NCBI GenBank assembly: GCA_030848705.1
Contig: JAUIZM010000012.1
Location: 2,971,001 to 3,035,000, forward strand
Length of the DNA stretch: 64,000 nt
Reading direction: 5' to 3'
DNA from: Heracleum sosnowskyi
Taxonomy: Eukaryota; Streptophyta; Magnoliopsida; Apiales; Apiaceae
The stretch's first letter is position 1, and each line of letters begins with the position of its first letter. The position numbers and the translations under genes are program-made. Below the pieces are notes generated by a model. It did no database searches, had not been told where the DNA came from, and worked only from the letters and a program-made list of their open reading frames with translations. Shown here one piece after another: positions 22,923 through 34,195 of the stretch.

Positions 22923-22928
22923 AATAAA
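22923..22928 (+). terminator. Poly(A) signal of GRP-A
   Basis: AATAAA 47 bp after the stop, in a 3' UTR nearly identical to that of GRP-C. Confidence 0.75.
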
Positions 22929-24631
22929 ATGCATGTCCGATCAAAATTGATGAATGTCATTTTTACGATGACATTCTGATTTTTGGTTGCCATGCTTCTG
23001 ATTTTCCTTGTAATCTTCGACTTATCACAACGTCTATGTACGTATCTCTTTAAATATATTGGATGTGTTTGATGTTTTGGGTGAAATTAGGTGCTTAATT
23101 ACGCGTACTTATTTACTTACAATCATAATCGCGACTAAAATTGATCAACCAAAAGATTATCTAACTGAAAGTCTGACATGCATGCTCACATATATATGCG
23201 CATACAATTTATTTTTCGACTTTAGTTTCGACTCATTTCGCATTCTAGCTCGTATAATATTCAAATTTTATAATGTAAAATTTTGGAGGAATGAGGTGAC
23301 GTCCTATTGTTTTCCTTGTACAGATCGTATAGTATTCATCATGCCAAAATTCTCAAATAATTAAGTACAGAGTGAAAGATAAAATATCATCAAAAAAATT
23401 TCTAGTGAAGAGTAAATAAATCATTTTTAATTATTTTTAACTGAAAATTGGGATTTGTAAAAAAATTACTAAAATTTTTAGTTCAATCCGGATTTCGACC
23501 TAGATTTACCATATATAGCCAGCATTACAATAAATTTGATCATTTACGACGAAAAACTTATGACGGAATCACTTACCGCGCCGAACTTACAATCATATCT
23601 TGCCATCCTTTCCGTTTCTAAAATCAAGTGTACTATTATGATCCATTAGTTCTTGAATCATTTCCAAACGATGTTGTGCAGATTTTAGGTTAGAGCCAAT
23701 ACAAGAACAATAGATATTTTTAATCATCAAATTTGGTCATAAATGACCATTCGATTCGTTATTACTAACCGTTATTAATAATTTTAGGATGTTTAAATTT
23801 AAAAATCTTTGAAATGAATAATAAAAATTTACAAAGTCAATTTATATTTAATATATCTGCACAAATATTTGTTATTTATCAAATTATTTTTCAAAAATAA
23901 ACACAATTTAAAATTTACTTATTTATGTATAAATATTTTCACATTTATCTAAAATATTAAATTTGTACAATTTTAAAATGTATATTATACTACAATGAGA
24001 TTAAAAAATATATATTATAATATAATATAAATAAAAAATTATATTACATATTTATATATGAGGACCACATTTTAAAATTTGACTTTGGGCCTCAGTTGGG
24101 GTTGAACCGGCCCTTGAGTCAATACATTACCTAGGTCCTCATATATCAGTCCAGACTTTAACGTCTGCCCTAAACCTATATGTATTTCTGAAATATGAAA
24201 ACTTAAATGTTGGTTGTATCATGAAATTCAATCAGTATTTCTGAAATATGAAAACTGAAATGTTAGTTGTATCATGAAATTTCAATCCTGTTAATGGTAT
24301 TAAGATTTCACTTCAAAAATATGTATTAATAACTTTTTTTTAGTATTCGGTAAGTGAATTGTAGTCTCATGATTCAAATGGTCCTTAAATTATACAATTA
24401 CGATTGGAAATTTATTTAGTTTGAAAGCAAGATGAACGAACCAACCAACTTTTACACCCCGGCTAGCCATATGGTGATTCGATGGATTTAAAAAATTTAA
24501 GATCGGATACATTGAAAAAGTATTACTCCTTATATTGCTAATTAGTTGTCACATTTGACTTTTGAATTAGACTACTAGTTATACAACAATAAGAATAGAA
24601 AATCAGCGAACTCGTGATCTACTAATATCAC
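22929..24631. other. GRP-A 3' flank, homologous to the GRP-C 3' flank
   Basis: No gene. About 22877-24390 aligns with 59170-60700 downstream of GRP-C: shared TTGGATGTGTTTGATGTTTT, TCAGTCCAGACTTTAAC and AGTGAATTGTAGTCTCATGA. There are indels, and a MITE is present only in the C copy. Confidence 0.75.
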
Positions 24632-26269
24632 CTACACTACAAGGAAAACGGTTAAATTTGACAAGAAAAATTATGTCGAATTTAACTAAATTCAACGATA
24701 TTTTTGTCGAGTTTAACTAAATTCGACAGAAAATGTTGTTGTCGAAAATGCTCGCGTCGAATTTAGCAAATTCTGTCGAATTTATATAAATTCGACGGAT
24801 TATTTTCGACAGATTAAATTCGACAGATTAAATGCAACCAACTTTTGTCGAATTTGATAATGCTAAATTTGACCGAATTTGGTCGAAAAATAAATTCGAC
24901 CGAATATTTCAAAATTTTGAAATTTTCAAATTCTGCTAAAAAAATTAAAATTTTAGATTTTGGCGCCCGAAATGCATTAAATTCGACCAAATTTGATCAA
25001 ATTTAGTATGATAAATGCGACCGAATATAGTTGAAATTACATATTAAATTCGATCAAATTTGGTCGAATTTAATGAACACCAGTTTTTTTAAAAAGCAGC
25101 AGAATTTGCTGCAAAAGAATTGTCCCATTTTTCTGCAATTTTTCACTAGTTTCCGTATATCAAGAAGGTGATTACATTAAATAATAATGGGTACAATAGT
25201 TATTTTTTGTATTAATCCAAAAATAATATAAATCAATTATGTTAAACTAAAAATACAACAATTTCTACTCCTTTTGAAACACATTAAAAATCAAACACTA
25301 TAAAAATCTCTCTACCCAAATAATATCCAAATGTAAAGAAAATAAAAAAAAACTTAACTAGGTGTTTGTATAATTATAATGACTTGTGCTATTTCGCTTT
25401 TAATTAAGTTTCCGGAAATGAACTCGTCGGAGGTCATAGAGGCCGGAAGTGGTGGAAATGAACTCGTCGGAATTGATTTGGGTGAGCTCGCCAAATGCTA
25501 GAAATGTAATTAAAGGATGTGCTAATATGAATGAAGTATATATATTGTTTGAAATGTATGAAACATGTGTTAGTGTTTATGTATATTAATTGATATGTAT
25601 GTTTATTAGAGAACAAGAATGGAGCAGGAGTAATTGAATGTTTAAAGAATATGAATGAATTAAAAATATAAAAGAGAAAGAGATAAGTGTAATTGAATTA
25701 ATGGTTAGGATGAAATATTTTAGGAAAGAAATGGATAGTCTAGATTGAATGTAAAAGAGCAATCCATGTGCTTGTTTTTCTGTCACTACAAGCGTTACAC
25801 GTGGAAAGAAAAAATTGGCTTATTCTGAATTTTACTAAATTCAACCAAATCTAGTCGAAAACAAAACACGGGTAAATTCGATTGAAATCAGTTGAATTTA
25901 GGAGCTGGTACTAAATTCGACAAAACACTGTCAAATGTAATTTTGAATAGTGTGAAAATTTTTGGGTGGAAAATATCCCACCTTTTACTAAATTCAAAAA
26001 TATTGGCGGCAAAATTTCCACCAAAACTAGAAGTTAAATTCGACAAAATTCGGTCGAATTTGGCTAAATCTGGTCGAAAATAAAACACGGGTAAATTCGA
26101 CTAAAATCGGTTGAATTTACCTAAATTCGACTGAAATCTGTTGAATTTAGCAAATTCGACCAATATCAGTAGAACTGAAGCTTAAATTCGACCAACTAGG
26201 GATTGTGGTCAAATTTAGTGTAAGTGACATATATATATTTGTTAAAATGTTGAAGATATAAATATTTAA

Positions 26270-28135
26270 ATTAATTAATTTTTTGCACACAATATATATT
26301 CTTTTGATAATCTTCACATCTGTACTGTTGGATTACTCAAAACAATTTTAAATAAACTGAAAACTCTAACCCTAGTCTAAACCCTAAATCTAAACCCTAA
26401 ACCGTCCATATTCTACTCAACTATGTCGTTTATGTACAGAATTATAAAGATTTTTTTTTCTACCCACTATTATTTATTCAAATTTTTTTATTGAATGTAA
26501 TATGTCATCCAAATACTTACATATTTTTTTTTGTATTTTTTAAAACTAATTAGATATTTTATTTAATTTTTCTAAAAGTATCAAAAAATGAAAGTTCAAC
26601 ATTATCTAATCATATAAAAAAATTATGTAAAATTTTTGTACAACTAAACTCTTACATGTACGGAATGTTATCCTTGTATTTTTATTTATTTTTCAAGATG
26701 TGTACAAACATTTATAAAATTAAAAACAAACTAATTTTTTGCACACATTGTATTCTTTTGATAATCTTCACATCCGGTTGGATTACTCAAAACAATTTTT
26801 AAATAAATTGAAAACTCTAACCCTAGTCTAACTGATGTGTAAAAATAATGTAAATTGCAAACGCACGGTGTTTAGTTGTAGCAATCACAGGTCGATCCAC
26901 AGAGACTATGAATTTTCGAAACCCTAACAGTTAACTCAGACAAACTAGACAATAAATTTTTAGATGAGATTTGTTTAACCTAATTAACAATTAAAATCAA
27001 ATAAGGAAAATCTAGGAATCTGAATCCATTAATCAATCACAATTAATATCAACTCGCCCTAAAATCAATTATCTTTCCTTCACAAATAAGATATATCAAT
27101 TAACTAGACAAGCATATACTATGAAACTTGTTATCTAACAATAACCTATCAAAACTTCATGGAGCAAGCATAGGCTATGAAAAATAAATTCGGTAACAAT
27201 AATATATCAAAATCATTTTGTCAATTGAACAATTAAGTACCAAGAAAAATCATGAGAACCAATTAATAGGAACAAGAAGATATCAACAATGATCAAATTA
27301 GCTTCATCTTCATCCTAGGAGAATTAACTTTGCTAGACATGGCAGAAGAAAACAAAACAATTAAATATAAAGAATGCAAGAAAAAGTGTTTGAATTTAAT
27401 AAAAAACTTGTATTGAAAGACAATAATCCTACTCCTAATTATCAGATCTAGTCTAAATTGATATCTAAATTGATGTCTAAAATAAAAGAGAGGAGACCCA
27501 TATATATAGGAAAAATAATGGGTTTGGGCTCTTTGATTACAAATCAGATTCTAAGAATTTTCCTAAATTCCTTTTTCTTATCCGATAAGTTTTCTAATTT
27601 TTCTCCAATTTTCTTTTGACTTCAAGTATTTCCACCTCCTTGCCTTTTTTCACCTTTTTCTGCTTAGAAATCTGATTTTATTTATTTTCCTACAAAACAA
27701 AAAAAACAATTAATTAAATAATAAAATTACGAAAGCAGGCATAAAATAGATATTAAAATTGTATTAAATTATGGACCTATCACTAACCCCTAAATCTAAA
27801 CCCTAAACCGCCTATATTTTACTCAAATATGTCATTTATGTAAAAATTATAAAGAAACTCTTTTTCTACCCACTATTATTCATTCAAATTTTTTTATTGA
27901 ATGTAATATGTCGTCCAAATACTTTCATATTTTTTTTGTATTTTTTAAAACTAATTAAATATTTTATTTAATTTTTCTAAAAGTATCAAAAAATGAAAGT
28001 TCAACATTATCTAATCATATAAAAAAAATTAAGTAAAATTTTTGTGCAACTAAATTCTTACATGTACTGAATGTTATCCTTGTATTTTTATTTATTTTTC
28101 ATGATGTGTACAAACATTTATAAAATTAATAACAT
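26270..28135. repeat. Tandem duplication of a 450-bp block inside the CACTA, second copy interrupted
   Basis: Copy 1 is about 26270-26727. Copy 2 resumes at about 26728 and ends about 28135. Both run from TTTTTTGCACACA through AACCCTAAATCTAAACCC, ATTGAATGTAATATGTC and CAACATTATCTAATCATAT to ATGTGTACAAACATTTATAA. Copy 2 is split by the 952-bp insertion at 26832-27783. Confidence 0.88.
26832..27783. mobile_element. 952-bp non-coding insertion with TAA target duplication
   Basis: Its borders are exact because the uninterrupted tandem copy gives the empty site. TAA flanks both sides (26829-26831 and 27784-27786). Ends CTGATGTGTAAAAAT and, on the other strand, GTGATAGGTCCATAATTT are weakly inverted. 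TAA targets fit PIF/Harbinger, but the weak terminal repeat leaves the class open. No coding capacity. Confidence 0.65.
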
Positions 28136-28678
28136 ACTTTAAAAATTCTAAAAATAACAAATTCAACCAAATTCGGTCATATTTATTAAATTCTACTAAA
28201 TTCGAATAAATTTGGGAGATTTTCATTTGGGTTGCACAAAATTTTCGACCGCGGCTAAATTCGACCGTTTTTGGTCGAATTTAGGAGCTGGTATTAAATT
28301 CGACAGAACACTGTCGAATATAGTTTTGAATAGTGTGAAAAAATTTGGGCGGAAAATATCCCACCTTTTACTAAATTCAAAAATATATGTGGCAAAATTG
28401 CCACCAAAACTAGAAGTTAAATTCGACAGAATTCGGTCAAATTTGTATCTTTGAGATTAATATTTTGGCGATGTTTCCTTCTTTTTTTGACGGGTTTTGA
28501 ATTCGACAACATAAAATAATCTGTCGAACTAAATTCGACAGATCAATTTCGACATAATACGTTTTTGACCGAAAACTGTCGAATTTAACCGCAGTATATA
28601 ATTTTGGCTGAATTATGTCGAATTGTGTTTCTGTCGAATTTGATTTATCAAAATTAGTCTTATTTTCTTGTATTGCTA

Positions 28679-29314
28679 GCTCTTTTTACGAGATATTTAT
28701 AACAAAAAAACAATAAAATCCACCTGCAGCTCCTCCAAACCTGAAATGTGTAAAGATTCAATGGACCGACACATGGAAGAAAGCTTGTTTACGGAACCCC
28801 GGTGGACTTGTGGTCAATGTGAATAAACATTTTGTGCCTATAGGCCATAGTGTCCGCATATTTCAAATTTGTACTCATCCTCAGTGTCCCTGCCGGCAAA
28901 CCCGTGTCATAATCTTAGTATAATTTTTAGCTGCCTACATTATTGACTTCATGCATGCAAATCTTCGTAGCTTTAATTTTGACAGATTTCTTTTGGATAA
29001 TGTATGTTTTTCTAAATCTTTATTAAATTAAAATCATATATAAATACTTTTTAGGTGAAAAGAAGAGATTAAAGGAGATTAAGTATGGCTGAGAGTGAGA
29101 CTCGAGGGATCGAGATTGTAAAACACAATCTTAGCTGATCTGGTTAGGCAAATCCTAGATTTTTTATGTGCATGTTAGTTTAGTAGATATTTTTCCACTT
29201 GTAGTCTAATCTTAAAAATTAATTCAGCCTTTTGAACATAGTTACTTAAATGTCTCGTAACTTAACATGATATCGGAATACAAACTAAAACGAGTTTCAT
29301 TAATTATTTTCAAA
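28679..29314. other. Intergenic DNA with GRP upstream module, copy 2
   Basis: No gene. Includes TTACGGAACCCCGGTGGAC near 28.79 kb and GAGACTCGAGGGATCGAGAT near 29.1 kb, both repeated elsewhere in the array. Confidence 0.55.
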
Positions 29315-29326
29315 CTAGTTGAAAAA

Positions 29327-29341
29327 GCCGCGCTTCGCGGC
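29327..29341 (-). other. Helitron 3' terminal hairpin
   Basis: GCCGCG CTT CGCGGC: a six-base perfect stem with a three-base loop, nine bases inside the CTAG terminus. Confidence 0.85.
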
Positions 29342-29549
29342 GGCATAATAATTTTTTTAAAAAACTCTATCAATTAAATTATGAAAATTACTCGGTCCTC
29401 GCTAATAAGCCGTCCTCCCGTGAAACACGCTTTCCTTTTTTAATATCAAAATCTCAAATTTAATATATTGAATATATACTTGTCTTATATATTAATTTTT
29501 ATGTTACCATACTCTTTTCTAATGAGCCGCTCTTTTGTTGAAAAAACAC

Positions 29550-29850
29550 ATATACAACTTTACATATATTCTACTTCAAATAGAAATTTTAGTTATGTAT
29601 TACAAACGCTTATTCTATTTCCAGTAGAACTTTTAATTGCAAGTACTTCTTTTATATCCGAATTTTTCTCCTCTATAAATTGAAACATTTATTCTACTTC
29701 AAATAGAACTTTGCAAGTACTTCTTTAAATTTGAACTCTTCCCCTCTACAAATTCAAACACATATTCTACTTCAAATAGAACTTCGAACTTCGCTATAAA
29801 TTCGAACTATTCTCCTCAATAAATTCGAACACATATTCTACTTCTAATAT
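29550..29850. repeat. Imperfect tandem repeats inside the Helitron
   Basis: About four units of 75-80 bp share CATATTCTACTTCAAATAGA and a CTCCTCTATAAATTCGAA-like segment. Confidence 0.7.
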
Positions 29851-29983
29851 GTTAAAGGATATTTTTTGATTTATTAGTATCTAAAATTCAAAAATTCTAG
29901 AAAATTAGAAAAATAGATTGAGACAATCTTAGGGGTGCCACCTAACCTCCCGTGTATCCTCCTTTATATATATATATTGATGA

Positions 29984-30618
29984 TATCTTATTTTACAACA
30001 ATTAACAAGTTGTCACGGGTCGCCATCCTTGCGATATTATTGCACGTTCTGATGGTGGTCCTGTTGCTTAATTGATCTTTGTCAAAGGGACCTTATACAT
30101 TAAAACGCATGTATTTTAGCATTATATCCACAAATACCAATTCTCGTTTCTTGCAAAAAAATTCCTTTTCAAGCTAGAAATTTATGTGACTACTGATCAA
30201 ATATTTTAATAAAATTAATGAATTATTGACAAAATTTTATTTAAATTCATTTGGGCCGGAGTTACTTTTAAAATCGATATTTAAGAAAGAGTTGAGCTGA
30301 AAATTGTGGAAGAAAAGCACTTTTCCGGTTCCTAAAAGATGAAAACACTTTTCAGGATTATATATTATATTCAAACAAAAAAACATATGTGTGTCTGTAA
30401 GCCACTGTATATATTCCATGGACTGACATGAAAATACAGAGATGAAAGCTTGATTACGGAAGCCCAGTGGACCTGAATCTCGTCGTACACAAATTTAATT
30501 TACAACATCCAACCACGTTCTAGACTTCTAGTAGACCATGCATGCATACGTGTATATCTATAAAAAAAATCTTGCAAATTTACCAATTTTTAACTACGGA
30601 CAGTTACTTTTCCAAGTC
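29984..30618. other. GRP-B upstream region
   Basis: No gene. Carries the second half of the upstream module (GTTGTCACGGGTCGCCATCC at about 30.01 kb) and ATTACGGAAGCCCAGTGGAC at about 30.45 kb, counterparts of sequences upstream of GRP-A and at 35.2 kb. Confidence 0.55.
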
Positions 30619-30627
30619 TATAAATAG
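30619..30627 (+). promoter_or_regulatory. TATA box of GRP-B
   Basis: TATAAATAG, 89 bp before the ATG, in the same promoter block as GRP-A. Confidence 0.85.
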
Positions 30628-30707
30628 AAACCAAAACACAGCATTTCTTCTCATCATTCAGCTCTTGCATTTCATTAAGATATTAAGAATACAAAGTTGA
30701 AAGCAAT

Positions 30708-31225
30708 ATGGGTTCCAAAATTTTCCTTTTACTTGGTATGTCCATCGCTTTTGCTCTTCTCATTAGCTCAGAAGTCGCAGCTAGAGACTTGGCTGAAACC
30801 ACTACCAAGAGTAAGCCTTATTGCTACGTTCATGTCTTCCACTACAAGAAAACACAGCTAAAAACGACGGACCTTAAATTTAACCGATTTTCTTGTAGTG
30901 TTTATACGTCTTCATAATTTTCTCCGTATATTTAACTATATAAGAATCGCAAATGCATAGTATGTCTTTATATGTCCTAATGATATTTATAATTTATATT
31001 AATGCAGCTGAGGGAGGAGCTAGTTTGGACGGTGGATACCACGGAGGCGGTGGCTACCACAATGGAGGAGGCAGCCACCACGGAGGAGGCGGAGGCCACT
31101 ACAACGGCGGTGGAGGCCATCACGGTGGTGGAGGCGGCGGATGCCATCACTACTGCCATGGTAGGTGTTGTTCTGCAGCTGAAGAGGCAGCACTTGAGGC
31201 CACTCAAGTTAAGCCACAAAACTAG
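30708..31225 (+). CDS. GRP-B: secreted glycine-rich protein, two exons (106 aa)
   Basis: Join 30708-30810 and 31008-31225. Exon 1 is 103 nt in all three paralogs. Signal peptide MGSKIFLLLGMSIAFALLIS, then DLAETTTK. The exon 2 repeat region is shorter and richer in HHGGGG than A and C, with few YHNGG units. The C-terminus CHHYCHGRCCSAAEEAALEA ends KPQN. The 197-bp intron holds a 61-bp CACTA-like insertion. The 3' UTR and flank differ from A and C. Presumed apoplastic structural or signalling GRP. Expression is plausible from the intact TATA box, splice sites and poly(A) signal. Confidence 0.92.
30840..30900. mobile_element. Micro-CACTA (61 bp) in the GRP-B intron
   Basis: CACTACAAGAAAA at the left and TTTTCTTGTAGTG at the right form perfect 13-bp inverted termini around a 35-bp interior. 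It is far too small to be anything but a relic moved or shaped by a CACTA transposase. The matching position in the GRP-A intron makes it ancestral to that duplication. Confidence 0.85.
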
Positions 31226-31281
31226 AGGACTGCATGCATGTGTGCTAATTTACTACTAGCATTGATTAGTAGTAACGTATA

Positions 31282-31287
31282 AATAAA
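31282..31287 (+). terminator. Poly(A) signal of GRP-B
   Basis: AATAAA 57 bp after the stop. Confidence 0.7.
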
Positions 31288-32530
31288 ATGCGTGTGTGAT
31301 TAAATTGATAAATGTCACCGTAGTAATGACATTTTGATATTTGGTTGCCTGAACCTATTTTCCTTTCCAGCTTGTTGGATATCGTTATAAAATGGATGTG
31401 TTCGAAATTTTCGACACATTATTAACCTAATGTTTTACCTATTAATTAAGGCTATATTCATCGTTTCTATGAAAATGAAAAGGGATTATAGAGGAAATTA
31501 ATGTCACAAAAAAAAAAAGAGGTGCATGGAGGAAATATGTTTCTATGATTTTGAAATTTTAAAATCAGATCATATAATTTAAATTTTGAAATTTTGGTCA
31601 TTTTTCCATTGGTTACTTACTCGCAAATATAATGTGTATCAATATATATCTCATTAATTAAAAAATGTTATATATCATTAATTAACATCGCTCATCTTAT
31701 AAATTACTCGCAATTATACATATTTTAATAAATAGGTTTAAAACAAAGTTACACATAACAAATGAATTTGTTGTCGGCAGATATTTTTTGATTATAGTTG
31801 AGGAATCTAATTTTAGAACAGATTGATTAATTTTGTCATCGTCAATGATCTATAAATTTTAACAAAAAATTGCTTCGTCTAAAGAAAACAACAAAAATTG
31901 CTATAGAAGTTAAACGAAAGTTGAGCACTTAGAGAGGAAAGTAGAAGAAATAGAGGAAAGAGATAAAAGTGACATTTGAGTTTGTGAGTTACAACATTTT
32001 TATTTGGTTAGCGTTTTTAAAGATGTTAATTTTATCACATAATCATAAATATTAATTTTTATATTTTTTTTACGTCATTTTTGACTCTTTTTTCCGAAAA
32101 ACACTTCAATGATAGGCACCTACAGTGTATTATTGCCGCTAGAGAGTTTGAGACTCGAAAGATCGAGATCGTAAAAATAAAATCTGAAGATGTGGTTATC
32201 ATCGCAGGAAGACCCACATTCTGTCATGACTCACTGAGTATGATTTGTAATTCGGATATACTAACATCTTTTTCATTTTCAATTCACGGGCCATGGCAAT
32301 GGCCAAGAGCCCAGGACTATCCACTGAGAATATGCTTTATTCCATTTTCTTGTTAGCCACTTCACTTTAAAAAAATAAAAATAAATTTAAATGAATTTGA
32401 ATATGAATTTAGTCAGACCTGATTCAAATCAGAACCGTTGCCAGGCCTAATATAGGACTAGTCTATAGACTATATAGCCTTCGAGATTTATAAAAATGGT
32501 TGGTAATATATTAATTTCTTATATTTTTAG
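31288..32530. other. Intergenic DNA with GRP upstream module, copy 3
   Basis: No gene. About 32139-32350 holds TTGAGACTCGAAAGATCGAGATCG and GAGAATATGCTTTATTCC, which recur near 63.45-63.6 kb and, in part, at 9.46 and 57.9 kb. Elsewhere AT-rich. Confidence 0.5.
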
Positions 32531-34195
32531 ATACATTTAAATTACATTGTAAAAAAATATTTACAGACTTATTTCAGTTACAATCTTTTTGCTCCATTTA
32601 GCAATTTCTTTTGCACCTTATTTTATATAAAACAAAATTTAACATATGCAAAAATAAAGCTAGATTATTTTAATTTAGCAAAAAAAAAAAAGTTGGATTA
32701 TTTTATATTTAGATGTATGATAAATTCCGAGCCTGCCAATGTTCATAAAAAAAAAAAACGTGTCCTAGACATACCCTACTGACTAGTTGTTAAGTGTTGC
32801 CATCGTTGCGACACCGTGGTGGATAAGTACTACTGTAGCAATATTGCTGCTCGTTGAAGTGATAAATCCTGGTCCCGTTGTAGAGACAAAAGGGTGATAT
32901 TTGAATTTCAAACACACGTTGAAAGGTACTATGTAAGAAGATTAGAGGCAAAAGGGTGTACTTTTTGTCTGTCCGATTCATTTTTATATAATTTTTATTT
33001 TGGAATATCGTTTTCATTTCGATATATTTCAAAAATAGTAACTTTTAATAATATAAAACACTATTACATTTACTATTTTTCTTCATTATCTCTATTTTAT
33101 AATAATATAAAACACTATTACACCCACTATTTTCCTCCACTATCTCAAATCTATTATTAAATATTGATAGTTCTCGCCATTTTACCCATTTTTCATCTAA
33201 TTTTACTAATTTTTTAAATATTTTCTTGATCTTCATACTCATCCTTAATGTATAAAATCCGGTGGGACGGAGGGAGTAATTTGAATTTCAAATATAATTG
33301 AAATGTATGTATTTGTGGAAAAGTAATACAGTAGCTTCTCAGACAACATCGGTGTGTGAAACAGAAACGTGGGAATGTGGTGGCAATTTCAATAATATTA
33401 ATGAAATTTTAGAGCGGAAAGCTAAAATAAGGAGAATAATGTTCAAAAGACGGAGTAGAAACTATAATATATATGAGTTAAATGCATTTTATGTATCTCA
33501 AGTATGCTCAATCTGCTAATTTGTGTATTTATAATATCAATTATGCATTTTGTTTATCTGGACTATATAAAAATCATCAATTCGTGTACCTAAACTTTAT
33601 ATGTGCACTTTGTGTAACTCAATTTTGCATGTATACACAAAAATTTATTTTTTGAATAATTTTTTAGAAAGTTATTATTCAAAAAATAAATAAATTAGAT
33701 TAACTTATAAATACTATAAAATTCTTTATTTAATTTAATTGTATCTAAATTTAAACCAGTATTTCAGATAATTACACAATATAATAATAAAAATTCATAA
33801 AAATTGTTTATATAATTTTTTTTGCAAGTCAAAATAATAAATATTATTAGTTAATATTATTTACTTCTATTATATCAATTTATGTTATATTATGATATTC
33901 CATTAATATACATATAATTAAATATATAGAAAAAATGTGTTATCAATTACATTTAAATTACATTGTAAAAAAATATTTACAGACTTATTTCAGTTACAAT
34001 CTTTTTGCTACATTTAGCAATTTCTTTGGCACCTTATTTTATATAAAACAAAAATTTACACATGCAAAATAAAGCTAGATTATTTTAATTTAGCAAAAAA
34101 AAAAAGTTGGATTATTTTATATTTAGATGTATGATAAATTCCGAGCCTGCCAATGTTCATAAAAAAAAAAACGTGTCCTAGACATACCCTTGTTA
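32531..34195. repeat. Direct repeat pair (32531-32790 and 33952-34195)
   Basis: Both copies contain ATTTAAATTACATTGTAAAA, GACTTATTTCAGTTACAATC, AAATTCCGAGCCTGCCAATG and CGTGTCCTAGACATACCC, followed by TGTTGCCATCGTTGC, part of the GRP upstream module. Spacing is about 1.42 kb. Confidence 0.85.
32961..33276. mobile_element. Stowaway-like MITE
   Basis: The right end GGGACGGAGGGAG followed by TA is the classic Stowaway terminus. The left end, TA then CTTTTTGTCTGTCCGATTC, is a degenerate inverse of it. The interior has two tandem copies of AATAATATAAAACACTATTA. Confidence 0.55.

Larger units (their letters stand above)
24635..28675. mobile_element. Non-autonomous CACTA element, 4.0 kb
   Basis: Left end CACTACAAGGAAAACGG, right end TTTTCTTGTATTG (complement CAATACAAGAAAA). 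The 3-bp duplication CTA flanks it (24632-24634 and 28676-28678). Both ends carry AAATTCGAC/GTCGAATTT subterminal arrays like those of the 8.8-kb CACTA, so it is the same family. There is no transposase sequence. An internal CACTACAAGCG at 25784 followed by subterminal repeats suggests an end duplicated inside the element. The block 25.86-26.10 kb is repeated at 28.2-28.45 kb. Confidence 0.88.
29315..29980 (-). mobile_element. Non-autonomous Helitron, about 670 bp
   Basis: On the minus strand the 3' end is a perfect GC hairpin (29327-29341), a short AT tail, then CTAG followed by host T. The 5' end is TC followed by a TATATATATAAAGGAGGA stretch, preceded by host A. Insertion between A and T, the TC start, the hairpin and the CTRR end are the Helitron hallmarks. 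The exact 5' base may be 29980 or 29983. No RepHel coding. Confidence 0.78.

Noticed and set aside
26340..26405. CCCTAAA-rich block as an interstitial telomere repeat
   Set aside because: Only a few degenerate units, shared as part of the CACTA internal block at 18.1 and 27.8 kb.
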